This document shows positions 8,616 to 17,137 of a DNA stretch of 64,000 nucleotides, piece by piece (position 1 is the stretch's first letter; each line of letters starts with the position of its first letter). The stretch comes from Taibaiella lutea (GTDB taxonomy: Bacteria; Bacteroidota; Bacteroidia; Chitinophagales; Chitinophagaceae). The stretch is taken from positions 1,205,990-1,269,989 of the forward strand of contig NZ_VWSH01000001.1 of the NCBI RefSeq assembly GCF_008629695.1, given 5' to 3'. The notes below the pieces were generated by a model, which was given only the letters and a program-made list of their open reading frames with translations, searched no databases and was not told where the DNA came from. Made by a program: the position numbers and the translations under genes.

Positions 8616-9272
8616 ATGGCTTTAGATAAAACACAAATTGCTAAACGCATTTCTCAGGAATTAAAAGACGGTATGTATGTCAACCTGGGCATTGGCATTC
8701 CTACACTGGTGGCAAATTTTGTGCCGACCGATATTGAAATTGAATTGCAAAGCGAAAATGGCATGTTAGGTATCGGCCCATTCCCTACAGAAGAAAATGT
8801 GGATGCAGATTTGATTAATGCAGGCAAGCAAACCGTTACATTACGCACCGGCGGCAGTTATTTCGACAGCGCTTTAAGTTTCGGAATGATTCGCGCAGGG
8901 AAAGTCGATCTTACGGTTTTAGGTGCAATGGAAGTTGCTGATAATGGTGATATTGCCAACTGGAAGGTTCCGGGTAAAATGGTAAAAGGCATGGGCGGCG
9001 CAATGGATTTGGTTGCTTCTGCAAAAAATATCATTGTTGCCATGCAGCATACAGATAAAGCAGGCAATTCAAAACTACTGGACAAATGTTCTTTACCGAT
9101 CACGGGATTGAAATGTGTGAAAAAAGTAGTTACTGATTTAGGTGTGTTTGAAATTACATCCGATGGTTTCCTTTGTACGGAATATGCACCCGGTGTAACA
9201 ATTGAAGAGATCCGTTCAAAAACAGCCGGTCGTTTAACTATTGCTCCTGACGTAAAAGAGGTAAATGTTTAA
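8616..9272 (+). CDS. scoB: 3-oxoacid CoA-transferase subunit B
   Basis: Beta subunit of a two-subunit succinyl-CoA:3-oxoacid (or acetate/acetoacetyl) CoA-transferase, 218 residues. MYVNLGIGIPTLVANFVP near the N-terminus and LQSENGMLGIGPFP are hallmark motifs, the latter holding the catalytic glutamate. TGGSYFDSALSFGMIRAGKVDLTVLGAMEVADNGDIANWKVPGK also matches the family closely. The enzyme would move CoA between succinate and acetoacetate in ketone-body or branched-chain degradation. Subunit A is normally adjacent, but here the upstream neighbour is divergent pntA1 and no A subunit is in the window. Confidence 0.95.
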   Translation: MALDKTQIAKRISQELKDGMYVNLGIGIPTLVANFVPTDIEIELQSENGMLGIGPFPTEENVDADLINAGKQTVTLRTGGSYFDSALSFGMIRAGKVDLTVLGAMEVADNGDIANWKVPGKMVKGMGGAMDLVASAKNIIVAMQHTDKAGNSKLLDKCSLPITGLKCVKKVVTDLGVFEITSDGFLCTEYAPGVTIEEIRSKTAGRLTIAPDVKEVNV

Positions 9273-9298
9273 TTGATTTACAGAAGATATAATGGTTA

Positions 9299-9327
9299 GT
9301 AGAGACGTTGCATTGCAACGCCTCTAC
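9299..9327. repeat. REP-like hairpin after the CoA-transferase gene
   Basis: GTAGAG-A-CGTTGCA-T-TGCAACG-C-CTCTAC forms a 29-nt hairpin with one A-C mismatch. It lies 27 nt after the stop codon at 9272 and may double as terminator, although no long T-run follows. Its GTAGAGACGTTGCA half resembles dispersed hairpins known from several bacterial groups. Confidence 0.55.
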
Positions 9328-9486
9328 TTGTTTAAAGAAACTTCATTTGGCTTCCTTCATTAGTACATTATAAAAATCCCCCTTCTTGGGTGATGCCAAA
9401 AACGGCCACAGTAAAGCATTTCACCCGATTGGGGTTAATGATCAGTTATGAATCGGAATTACCTTTATGGCATAAAATCCGGGTTC

Positions 9487-11931
9487 ATGAAAAAGGCTTT
9501 ACTTACTTCCATTCTTTCTTTATTAACGTTAATGGTTTCATTCGGTCAGGATAAATTTACTGTATCAGGTTCTGTTAAAGACATCAAGCAAGAAGCTGCA
9601 ATCGGAGCTTATGTGTTGTTGATGAAGGATACCATTCTTATTAAAACTGCTTTAACAGATGCAGATGGTAAATACTTATTTGAAAACATAGCGACAGGTT
9701 CTTATTATATGAGTGCGTCATTGATGGGATATAAAACATTTAATTCCGACACTTTTCAATTGAATGCTTCAAAGCAAATGCCTGACTTTATTTTGCCTCA
9801 GGGAGATAATGCATTGAATGAAGTGGTTATTAAATCCCTTAAGCCCTTTATAGAAGTGAAACCCAATATGCTTGTGGTGAATGTTGACAATAGCATTGTA
9901 AGCGCAGGCAGTTCTGTAATGGATGTATTGCAACGTTCTCCGGGCGTTAACGTGGATAATAATGACAATATTTCATTGAAGGGGAAACAAGGTGTTGTTA
10001 TCTGGATTGACGGCAGGCCAACACCCATGCAGGGCGCTGATTTGGCGACTGTATTGAGAAGCATGCCTTCCAATTCTGTTGATAAAATTGAGATCATTTC
10101 CAATCCGGGAGCACGCTACGATGCAGCAGGAACAGCGGGAATTATTAATATCAAAACCAAGAAGGATAAACGTTTTGGTATGAATGGAACTGCAAGTGTA
10201 AATTACGGACAGGGGAAATATCCCAAATATGGTGCAGGCCTGAATTTAAACTATCGTAACAAGAAAGTGAATGTTTATGGGAATTATAATTATGCCTATC
10301 GTTATTGGTTCAATCATCTTAAGTTAGACCGCCGGTTTTTAGATACCACAACTGCACATAAGGATGAGCAACAGTTCCGGTATTTGCAAGACAATTACGC
10401 TTTATTCAACTTCAAAAACCATATAGCCAATACAGGTGTTGATTACAGCATTTCTCCCAATACATCTATTGGCGCTGCGTTCAGCTTTAGCACAAACAAT
10501 TTTGAACCTGATGTAGAAAATCATTCGGAGGCTCTGGGCAGTAATAATGCATTGCTTTATGATTTTAACACTATTGGCCATCATGACAATTATTATTACA
10601 ATTACTCCGGCAACCTGAATTTCAAACATGATTTTGATTCATCCGGAACAAATTTAAGTATTGATGCAGATTATGCAGCTTTTGGAAATTCAAGCAACCA
10701 GAATTTTGTCACGAATTACATTGCGCCCGATGGCAGCAAGTATCTGCCCGATTATTATTTAAAAAGTAATCTAAACGGTATTACTACCATTCAATCAATC
10801 AAAGCAGATTTTACCCATCCATTTAAAAGCGGGTTGAAAATGGAAGCAGGTGTTAAATCAAGCTTTGCAAAAGCTGACAACAATCCTTTGTTTTTTGAAA
10901 TGGTGGACGGAAGCTATGAGCTGGACCCTAAGCGCAGTAATCATTTCATCTATAAAGAAAATATCAATGCAGGTTATGTAACATTCAGTAAAGAAGGACA
11001 GAAAATAAGCACACAAATAGGTGCAAGAATTGAAAACACCAATGCTAATTGGGAACAACTTACCACTAATCAAAAATATGATACAAGTTACGTACAGTTA
11101 TTTCCAAGCATTGCCGCCCAATACCATCTTTCTCCCAAACATGATATAGGCCTGACATTGAGCCGACGTATAGAGCGCCCAAATTACGATCAGCTTAATC
11201 CGTTCAAATATTTCATAGACAAAACAACTTATAGAGAAGGCTATCCATATCTGAAACCTGCTTCTTTCTATTCCGTTGAATTATCGCATACTTTCAACCA
11301 AAGATTTGTAACAACCTTTACAGTCGGTGTCAATAAAGGTGTGATAGTTGAAGTAATACAACCAAGTGAAACAGAAGATTCTGTTACAGTGCAAACAAAT
11401 AAAAATCTGAATCAGATGACTTTTGTGGGATTAAGCGGCGCTTATCCTTTCCAGATAACAAAATGGTGGAACAACGTTACCAATATTAATGTCTATTATG
11501 CTTTGTATCAGGGAAATATAGCCAATACGCCTTTACGCAACGGTAAACCTACCTTTGATTTGAATACCAACAATTCTTTTATGTTACCCAACGATTTTAG
11601 TGCGGAGTGCGGTTTATACTATCAGGCCAGACAGATATATGGCTATCTTGATGTAAACGCATTATGGATGCTGAATTTAGGTGTGCAGAAACATCTATTC
11701 AACAAAAAAGCAACATTGCGATTTAACATTCAGGATGTGTTTTTTAAAGGTTATCCAAGCGCACGTTCTAATTATACCGGCTATCAGGAAGATTTTGTAG
11801 CGATAAGAGAAACGCGTGTTGCCAATCTGAGTTTTACCTACCGGTTTGGTAAAAATACGGTTGCGCCGGCAAAACGCAGAAGTGGTGGTGCAGAGGAAGA
11901 GAAGAACAGGGCGCGCAGCGGAAACAGTTAA
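9487..11931 (+). CDS. outer membrane beta-barrel protein with carboxypeptidase-regulatory-like domain
   Basis: An 814-residue outer-membrane protein of the Bacteroidota TonB-receptor-like family. The ATG at 9487 begins a proper signal peptide (MKKALLTSILSLLTLMVSFGQ); the frame extends 13 codons upstream but without support. Next come a carboxypeptidase-regulatory-like fold (KFTVSGSVKDIKQEAAIGAYVLL, to about residue 105), a plug-like domain with VMDVLQRSPGVNVDNNDNISLKGKQGV and GIINIKT, then a long aromatic beta-barrel. It ends in a basic, charged tail (PAKRRSGGAEEEKNRARSG) rather than a terminal Phe. The substrate is unknown. No SusD partner is adjacent, so a polysaccharide utilisation locus is unlikely. 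Confidence 0.88.
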   Translation: MKKALLTSILSLLTLMVSFGQDKFTVSGSVKDIKQEAAIGAYVLLMKDTILIKTALTDADGKYLFENIATGSYYMSASLMGYKTFNSDTFQLNASKQMPDFILPQGDNALNEVVIKSLKPFIEVKPNMLVVNVDNSIVSAGSSVMDVLQRSPGVNVDNNDNISLKGKQGVVIWIDGRPTPMQGADLATVLRSMPSNSVDKIEIISNPGARYDAAGTAGIINIKTKKDKRFGMNGTASVNYGQGKYPKYGAGLNLNYRNKKVNVYGNYNYAYRYWFNHLKLDRRFLDTTTAHKDEQQFRYLQDNYALFNFKNHIANTGVDYSISPNTSIGAAFSFSTNNFEPDVENHSEALGSNNALLYDFNTIGHHDNYYYNYSGNLNFKHDFDSSGTNLSIDADYAAFGNSSNQNFVTNYIAPDGSKYLPDYYLKSNLNGITTIQSIKADFTHPFKSGLKMEAGVKSSFAKADNNPLFFEMVDGSYELDPKRSNHFIYKENINAGYVTFSKEGQKISTQIGARIENTNANWEQLTTNQKYDTSYVQLFPSIAAQYHLSPKHDIGLTLSRRIERPNYDQLNPFKYFIDKTTYREGYPYLKPASFYSVELSHTFNQRFVTTFTVGVNKGVIVEVIQPSETEDSVTVQTNKNLNQMTFVGLSGAYPFQITKWWNNVTNINVYYALYQGNIANTPLRNGKPTFDLNTNNSFMLPNDFSAECGLYYQARQIYGYLDVNALWMLNLGVQKHLFNKKATLRFNIQDVFFKGYPSARSNYTGYQEDFVAIRETRVANLSFTYRFGKNTVAPAKRRSGGAEEEKNRARSGNS

Positions 11932-11966
11932 TATCAATCTTTTTCATACACAAACATTTGTTTTGG

Positions 11967-11992
11967 AAGCCGTTGTTCTCAACGGCTTTTTT
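11967..11992 (+). terminator. terminator of the beta-barrel gene
   Basis: AAGCCGTTG and CAACGGCTT form a perfect 9-bp stem with a TTCT loop followed by a T-run, about 35 nt after the stop codon. Confidence 0.9.
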
Positions 11993-12137
11993 CATTTTCA
12001 GGATTCCGGGGAGAGATTATTATCATTATTTTTTGTAAATGTTTTAGATGGATGAATATGGTATAACCAATTCTTTTTGCGAACTTCGCAGCCTCTTAAT
12101 TAATTACATTAAGTCCATTAATTGACAAATATCGCAG

Positions 12138-13118
12138 GTGCTAAATATTTTCAGGAATTATAATCCATTTTCGGTTATTGCATTGTTCGTATTGGCGCTA
12201 TTTTTGAAATTGGCCATACTGATACACCCTGAAACTGTATTTGTTGCAAACAAAAGCCAGATAATGTGGCTTAAATTAAGCTCCTTTTTACAACTCATAC
12301 TTGGTGGTTCTTCGTTTCTTATTACATTTTTTGCAGTTTGTAATATATTCGGGCAAGCTATATTTTTAAACAGTATAGCTAACCGGCATCACCTTTTCCC
12401 CAAATCTAATTATTTCCCGGCCCTGACATATGTTCTTGTAACATCTTTATTCAAAGAATGGAACTATTTATCAGCGGCTTTAATAAGCAACTGGTTGATT
12501 CTGGCAATGCTTTCATCCATTCTGAAATTATATGCGGTTTCAGACGCCAGGAAACAGATATTCAATATCGGTTGCTTCATTTCACTAACAGCGATGTTGG
12601 TATTCCCCAATATCATTTTCATTTTTTTATTATTGCTTGCGTTAGCTATTTTGAGGCCTTTCAAGGCGGCGGAATGGATGGTTGCGTTATTAGGAATTCT
12701 CACGCCGTTTTATTTTTTAGCGGGCATTCTGTATTTGAGCGATGACTTGCACCTGATGAAAAAGATGATAGCAATCGGTGTTTCGTTACCCAGCAAATTG
12801 GATAATGCTCCGGTTGAATTAGCCGCATTTTCGATGTTGGTGATAATGATTGTAACGGGAATATATTACCTGAATAATTTTATGAGCCGCATGCTGTTTC
12901 AAAATAAGAAATGGTGGTGGGTGTTATTTGCCTGTTTTTTCATAAGCCTTGTTGCGGGTGTATTCACGGTAGCAAAAGGTTTTAACCAGTGGATGGCCTT
13001 GTTGATTCCGGGAAGTTTTGTAATTGCAAATGCCTGGTTTGAAGAGAGGAAACGGTGGGTTACAAATGTTTTATTTTACTTGTTTATAGCAGTTATTATT
13101 TTTGCGCAATGGTTTTAA
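12138..13118 (+). CDS. polytopic membrane protein, DUF6427-like
   Basis: A 326-residue integral membrane protein with about nine or ten hydrophobic segments, starting MLNIFRNYNPFSVIALFVLALFLKLAILIHP from a GTG codon at 12138. A central YAVSDARKQIFNIGCFISLTAMLVFPNIIF segment and IFLLLLALAILRPFKAAEW fit a Bacteroidota-specific family of unknown function (resembling DUF6427), once loosely named beta-carotene monooxygenase. No catalytic motif is evident. It is followed by a convergent phosphopantetheinyl transferase gene. The family call is from memory of the N-terminal and central motifs. Confidence 0.75.
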   Translation: MLNIFRNYNPFSVIALFVLALFLKLAILIHPETVFVANKSQIMWLKLSSFLQLILGGSSFLITFFAVCNIFGQAIFLNSIANRHHLFPKSNYFPALTYVLVTSLFKEWNYLSAALISNWLILAMLSSILKLYAVSDARKQIFNIGCFISLTAMLVFPNIIFIFLLLLALAILRPFKAAEWMVALLGILTPFYFLAGILYLSDDLHLMKKMIAIGVSLPSKLDNAPVELAAFSMLVIMIVTGIYYLNNFMSRMLFQNKKWWWVLFACFFISLVAGVFTVAKGFNQWMALLIPGSFVIANAWFEERKRWVTNVLFYLFIAVIIFAQWF

Positions 13119-13186
13119 TCGGGATGTTGGATTTCTTCAGGCATCAGGTTGCGGGATTCTTTATTTTCAACAATCACAGTGATTTA

Positions 13187-13798
13187 TCAGACAGTAACCG
13201 ACCATGCAAAATCATTTTCTATTCCACCCAGCAAATTGATATCAAATACTGCAGCATCTTTTGAGAATGCCATTTTCAAAGTTGCAAAATCTTCACTGAA
13301 TTGCATTTCAGTTATCGGCATGTGTTGTATAAAATCTACCGAACCCAATCCATAACGCTTAAAAGCCGCTTCTTTTGCTGCCCAGGCAAGCGTAATTTTA
13401 TCGGTTTTATTTTCCGTAATCAGTTGCTCCTGTTCCGATAAGAACTTATACTGAATTCTATGGATGCGCTCCTGAATAGTTTGTACGTCTATGCCTATTT
13501 CTTTCTCAAAATCAATAGCAACGCCAATATACGGGAAGGAATGTGTGATGGAAAAATGAAAGGAATTATCTTTCATAAATGGTTTGCCAAGCTCGCTGAT
13601 GCCTATATTATTGAACTCTAACTGTGGCAATAAATATTTCAGCAAAAATCTGCCCGCAAGATGTTCCAGTCTTTTTACCTCTTTTTTTTTATTTGATATG
13701 AGTCCTGTTTGGTCGCTAAAGAAATTTTCATGCTCTTCCACCTTCCATATCGCAGTTTTTGAATGAGGAGAAAGATTTAGTTCTTTGTATATTGGCAT
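13187..13798 (-). CDS. 4'-phosphopantetheinyl transferase superfamily protein
   Basis: A 203-residue enzyme of the Sfp/AcpT superfamily that transfers the phosphopantetheine arm of CoA to a serine of acyl or peptidyl carrier proteins. The two signature regions are present: IGIDVQTIQE, with the Mg-binding Asp, and LAWAAKEAAFKRYG, with the W(A/S)xKE(A/S)xxK motif. Length is close to the Sfp type. The partner carrier protein is not in the window. In Bacteroidota such a gene can serve polyene (flexirubin) or fatty-acid carrier proteins, but nothing here points to either. It is convergent with the membrane protein gene. Confidence 0.93.
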   Translation of the reverse strand: MPIYKELNLSPHSKTAIWKVEEHENFFSDQTGLISNKKKEVKRLEHLAGRFLLKYLLPQLEFNNIGISELGKPFMKDNSFHFSITHSFPYIGVAIDFEKEIGIDVQTIQERIHRIQYKFLSEQEQLITENKTDKITLAWAAKEAAFKRYGLGSVDFIQHMPITEMQFSEDFATLKMAFSKDAAVFDINLLGGIENDFAWSVTV

Positions 13799-13931
13799 AT
13801 TGCAAAGTTCATGAATAGATTTGAGAAAACAGATTTATAAACCTCAAATTCAAAAATGGAAAGCTCTTCAATCACAACTCATATTAATATCTAACATCTA
13901 AATACTTCCATCAATAATAACTTTTATGGAT

Positions 13932-13965
13932 TTTGGTGAAACAAAAAATGCAATCCTTACCTTTG
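13932..13965 (+). promoter_or_regulatory. promoter of the nfu gene
   Basis: TACCTTTG at 13958-13965 is a full match to the -7 consensus TAnnTTTG, with TTTG at 13932-13935 as -33 (spacing 22). Transcription would start about 10-15 bases before the ATG at 13985. Confidence 0.6.
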
Positions 13966-13984
13966 CTTTTTAAATAAAAAGATT

Positions 13985-14575
13985 ATGTTGAAAACCGGAA
14001 GCACTATCGTAAGCATATACACCGAAATGACTCCCAATCCGGAAACCATGAAATTTGTTGCCAACAAATTATTGTATCCGGGCAAAAGCATTGATTTTCC
14101 TGAAGAAAAGGATGCAACTCCGTCTCCTTTGGCACAGGAATTATTTGCTTTCCCATTTGTCCGTGGCGTGTTTATAGCAAGCAATTTTGTGACCCTTACC
14201 AAAACAGCAGAAACGCTTTGGGAAGAAGTAATTCCATCTATCCGTCAATTTCTGAAACAATACCTTGAAGAGGGAAAAGCAGTGATTAATGAAGAATTAG
14301 TTCCTGTCTCTGAACCCGATTATAAAATTAGCGACAGTGATAAAGATGTGGTAGAACGCATCAAGGAAATGCTGGAAAACTATGTAAAACCTGCTGTGGA
14401 GATGGATGGCGGTGCTATCAGTTTCCGTGGTTATGACGATGGTGTTGTGAAATTGATGTTGCAGGGAAGCTGTTCAGGATGCCCTTCTTCTATGATTACC
14501 TTGAAATCAGGTATTGAAGGCATGATGAAGCGTATGATTCCGGAGGTGAAAGAAGTTGTAGCAGAAGCAGAATAA
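13985..14575 (+). CDS. Nfu-type iron-sulfur cluster scaffold protein
   Basis: A 196-residue Fe-S carrier. Residues 1-95 form the Nfu N-terminal domain (YTEMTPNPETMKFVANK, AQELFAFPFVRGVFIASNFVTLTK). Residues from about 115 form the NifU C-terminal domain, with VERIKEMLENYVKPAVEMDGGAI and the cluster-binding CSGCPSS motif (Cys-x-x-Cys). The protein would bind a [4Fe-4S] cluster between two monomers and hand it to target enzymes. It has its own promoter and shares a bidirectional terminator with the convergent plsC gene. Confidence 0.95.
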   Translation: MLKTGSTIVSIYTEMTPNPETMKFVANKLLYPGKSIDFPEEKDATPSPLAQELFAFPFVRGVFIASNFVTLTKTAETLWEEVIPSIRQFLKQYLEEGKAVINEELVPVSEPDYKISDSDKDVVERIKEMLENYVKPAVEMDGGAISFRGYDDGVVKLMLQGSCSGCPSSMITLKSGIEGMMKRMIPEVKEVVAEAE

Positions 14576-14594
14576 TTTTAATACTTTATAATAC

Positions 14595-14635
14595 AAAAAG
14601 ATGTCGGGCATTTTTAAAATGTCCGACATCTTTTT
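14595..14635. terminator. bidirectional terminator between nfu and plsC
   Basis: AAAAAGATGTCGG and CCGACATCTTTTT pair perfectly over 13 bp, with a further internal ATTTT/AAAAT pairing. It lies between convergent genes, with T-runs on both strands, and ends 2 nt before the plsC stop. Confidence 0.9.
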
Positions 14636-14637
14636 AT

Positions 14638-15360
14638 TTAACTTCTTGCCTCAATCATTTCCTCTTTCATTATATCAAAAACTTTTTGTTTCAATCCCGA
14701 CATGTTATTTTTAAATGTTTCTACTTCCACGGGAGGCAAAAAGATAGCTGTAATTTGCCCCGGGCTCCAATGAAAAATGCCTTTATAATGCCATCGGTTA
14801 ACGGCATCAGGAAAAATAACAGGAAGAATAGGCGTATTGGTTTGTAACGCCAGCCTGAAAGCACCGTCGTAAAAAGGCTTCATTGCTTCGGTTGTTTCGT
14901 TAAAAGTGCCTTCAGGAAAAATAAAAATACTGCCTTCTCTGTTCAATGCCCTCCGCAGCTTTTGTACGCTATGCGCTTTACTTTTATTATCACTCCTGTC
15001 AACCAGAATAGCTACCTGACGATATAAAAACCCAAACAAAGGGATTTTTGCCAATTCTGCTTTTGCCAGAGGCCTTACAAAAAAAGGAACGGCACGGAAA
15101 ATGAATGGAACATCAATATAAGAGGCATGATTGGCAACAACAATATAGTTTCTGCTTTTATCAAATTTACCTCCATGATATTTAATTTTCACAATCATTC
15201 CAATCATAAAAAACCAAACAAAACTCCAGCCTCTTATAACAGCCCATATTGCTTTTCGTCCGCCATTACCAAACAAACTAAGTAGCACAAATACGGGAAA
15301 CAAAGCTAAAAATGTAGTAACGAACGTGAGGATACACCAAACGGAATATAAGTAACGCAT
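14638..15360 (-). CDS. plsC: 1-acyl-sn-glycerol-3-phosphate acyltransferase
   Basis: A 240-residue membrane-bound acyltransferase of the PlsC family, which acylates lysophosphatidic acid at sn-2 to make phosphatidic acid. The N-terminus has two hydrophobic segments (residues 5-30 and 40-58). The catalytic VANHASYIDVPF motif carries the H(x4)D pair, and IFIFPEGTFNE supplies the phosphate-binding motif. PILPVIFPDAVNRWHYKG is the typical C-terminal motif. It could instead be an accessory acyltransferase for another lysolipid. It is transcribed alone, toward nfu. Confidence 0.93.
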   Translation of the reverse strand: MRYLYSVWCILTFVTTFLALFPVFVLLSLFGNGGRKAIWAVIRGWSFVWFFMIGMIVKIKYHGGKFDKSRNYIVVANHASYIDVPFIFRAVPFFVRPLAKAELAKIPLFGFLYRQVAILVDRSDNKSKAHSVQKLRRALNREGSIFIFPEGTFNETTEAMKPFYDGAFRLALQTNTPILPVIFPDAVNRWHYKGIFHWSPGQITAIFLPPVEVETFKNNMSGLKQKVFDIMKEEMIEARS

Positions 15361-15388
15361 GAAACGAAAGTGAAAATCATTTTCAAGA

Positions 15389-15421
15389 AAAACCTATGAA
15401 AGCTACAGCTTCATAGGTTTT
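15389..15421 (-). terminator. terminator after the four-helix membrane protein gene
   Basis: AAAACCTATGAA and TTCATAGGTTTT pair over 12 bp. On the minus strand the hairpin is followed by TTTTTCTTG, just past the stop codon at 15449. Confidence 0.85.
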
Positions 15422-15448
15422 CAAAATATAAATCAGCATTATTGCAGA

Positions 15449-15919
15449 TTAATGAGGCATCCAGCCACGACCCAAAGCTTCTCTGAATGGCCATGGAATA
15501 CTTGCGAGAATAACGATTAATGCAATTAAAAAACACCAGAATGCTTTATTGAATTTCTTTTGATCGGTTGCTGCATTCTTTGTAGCGGAATAACCAACGT
15601 GAACCAATACAACCGCTATCAGCATGGCAACCAAATGTTCCACAGCAAAGAAGCGTAGGATTGCTGTGCGCATGATTTCTCCAAAACTATATTCCTGGAA
15701 ACTTGCAAAACCAAGTGTTGCACTCGTAAAATATAAATAAAGTCCTACCAATAATTGTAAGTCCATAAATATAAGGAAAAATAATGCAGGCCTTTTATCG
15801 GATGTTGTAAAAGGTTTATTCCCGCTGCGACCCGCAGCCATTTTAATAATAGCCCAAAGTGCCACTAAAAGAATAATCCAGCGCAAAACGCTGTGGAGAT
15901 GTAACATTCCTGTGTGCAT
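15449..15919 (-). CDS. conserved four-helix membrane protein, cytochrome-b-like
   Basis: A 156-residue protein with four predicted membrane helices. Histidines sit in or near the helices (HLHSVLRW near the N-terminus, FFAVEHLVAMLIAVVLVHVGY in helix three). This resembles proteins annotated as cytochrome B in other Bacteroidota, and the histidines could ligate haem, but no cofactor site is proven. No redox partner is adjacent. Neighbours are gcvH and plsC, each with its own terminator, so it is likely monocistronic. Confidence 0.75.
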   Translation of the reverse strand: MHTGMLHLHSVLRWIILLVALWAIIKMAAGRSGNKPFTTSDKRPALFFLIFMDLQLLVGLYLYFTSATLGFASFQEYSFGEIMRTAILRFFAVEHLVAMLIAVVLVHVGYSATKNAATDQKKFNKAFWCFLIALIVILASIPWPFREALGRGWMPH

Positions 15920-15995
15920 AAGATAGATATTAGAAGTTAGAAATTAGATTAGAACTTAGATATTGAAATTTAAATCCTTGGTTTCCTAAAAAGAA

Positions 15996-16035
15996 ACAGC
16001 ATAAAAAGTATGTGATAACATCCTCTTTATGCTGT
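15996..16035 (-). terminator. terminator of gcvH
   Basis: ACAGCATAAA and TTTATGCTGT pair over 10 bp with a 20-nt loop. On the minus strand the arm is followed by TTTCTTTTT. Confidence 0.75.
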
Positions 16036-16055
16036 AAAAAAATATTAAAGATGAA

Positions 16056-16433
16056 TTATCCTACCAATGCTTCGTAAGCTTTTGCATCCATTAATGAATC
16101 CACATCTGCCGGATTAGCTAAAGTCATTTTAATCATCCAACCTGCACCATAAGGATCGGAATTTACAGATTCAGGATTTGCACCCAAACCCTCATTCACT
16201 TCAGTTATAGTACCGGCAACCGGTAAATACAAATCGGAAACAGTTTTAACTGCTTCTACAGAACCAAATACGTCTTCGGCATTTAGTGTCTGACCTACCG
16301 TTTCAATTTCAACATAAACGATATCGCCTAATTCGCGTTGTGCAAATTCAGTGATACCGACAGTAGCAGTATCGCCTTCTACTAAAACCCACTCGTGGTC
16401 TTTGGTGTATTTCAGATTTTCAGGAAAGTTCAT
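16056..16433 (-). CDS. gcvH: glycine cleavage system H protein
   Basis: The 125-residue lipoyl carrier of the glycine cleavage complex, shuttling the aminomethyl group from P to T protein. It starts [21 protein letters not shown]. The lipoylated lysine lies in [20 protein letters not shown], a near-perfect family motif. [13 protein letters not shown] near the C-terminus is also typical. No gcvT or gcvP is in the window, so the system is scattered in this genome. Confidence 0.98.
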   Translation of the reverse strand: MNFPENLKYTKDHEWVLVEGDTATVGITEFAQRELGDIVYVEIETVGQTLNAEDVFGSVEAVKTVSDLYLPVAGTITEVNEGLGANPESVNSDPYGAGWMIKMTLANPADVDSLMDAKAYEALVG

Positions 16434-16697
16434 TTGTCATTTATTTTATGGGGCGAAAATAAGAGAAAAAAATTACAAAGGCGAAAAAATGGATTGGCAA
16501 AAACAATTAAGTCTAAATGACATTCATGTTATTTTCCAAATGGGAATATAGTTGTGAATGTCTGTGATAAGGATATTGACCATTCTAACTGAATTACTTG
16601 CAGATATTATTAGCATTTCCAATATCAGTATTGTTATAATTCGATATCCATATTATTTATTCTTTGTAGCTTTGCGGCGCAAAACATTTGAATGCCT

Positions 16698-17042
16698 ATG
16701 CAAATCCAGGTAATGAAATCCAAGCTTCACCGCGTGACGGTAACGGAAGCCGATCTTAACTATATCGGCAGTGTTACTATTGACGAAGATCTGATGGAAG
16801 CTGCGAATTTTATAGAACACGAAAAAGTTCAGATCGTAAACCTCAATAACGGCGAGCGTTTGGAAACTTATATCATTAAAGGAGTAAGAGGTAGCGGCAG
16901 TATTTGTTTAAACGGTCCTGCTGCACGTAAAGTCAGCCCCGGCGATATGGTAATAATTATTTCCTACGCTTTAATGGATTTTGAAGAAGCCAAGACACAT
17001 AAGCCAACGGTTATTTTTCCGAAAGAAGGGAATAAGTTATAG
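16698..17042 (+). CDS. panD: aspartate 1-decarboxylase
   Basis: Pyruvoyl-dependent enzyme converting L-aspartate to beta-alanine for pantothenate synthesis. The proenzyme self-cleaves at the Gly-Ser bond in [10 protein letters not shown] to form the pyruvoyl group. The ATG at 16698 ([15 protein letters not shown]) fits family N-termini better than the ATG two codons upstream at 16692, giving 114 residues. [29 protein letters not shown] is the usual C-terminal core. A -7 match TAGCTTTG lies at 16667-16674. Upstream of a flippase-like gene. Confidence 0.97.
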   Translation: MQIQVMKSKLHRVTVTEADLNYIGSVTIDEDLMEAANFIEHEKVQIVNLNNGERLETYIIKGVRGSGSICLNGPAARKVSPGDMVIIISYALMDFEEAKTHKPTVIFPKEGNKL

Positions 17043-17137
17043 TTTATACGAGCTTAAAAGAATTGGAAATTAGAAGTTGAAAATTATTTTTGATTTCTGT
17101 TTCCTTTTTTATTTTACTGAAATCGAAAATTCGCTTA

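Noticed and set aside
9487-11931. SusC-type polysaccharide receptor
   Set aside because: No SusD partner and the family resembles the other beta-barrel group. The same holds for the 40346-43288 gene.
12078-12090. TGCGAA-C-TTCGCA palindrome upstream of the 12138 gene
   Set aside because: It may only be chance overlap with a -7-like GAACTTCG. Too weak alone.
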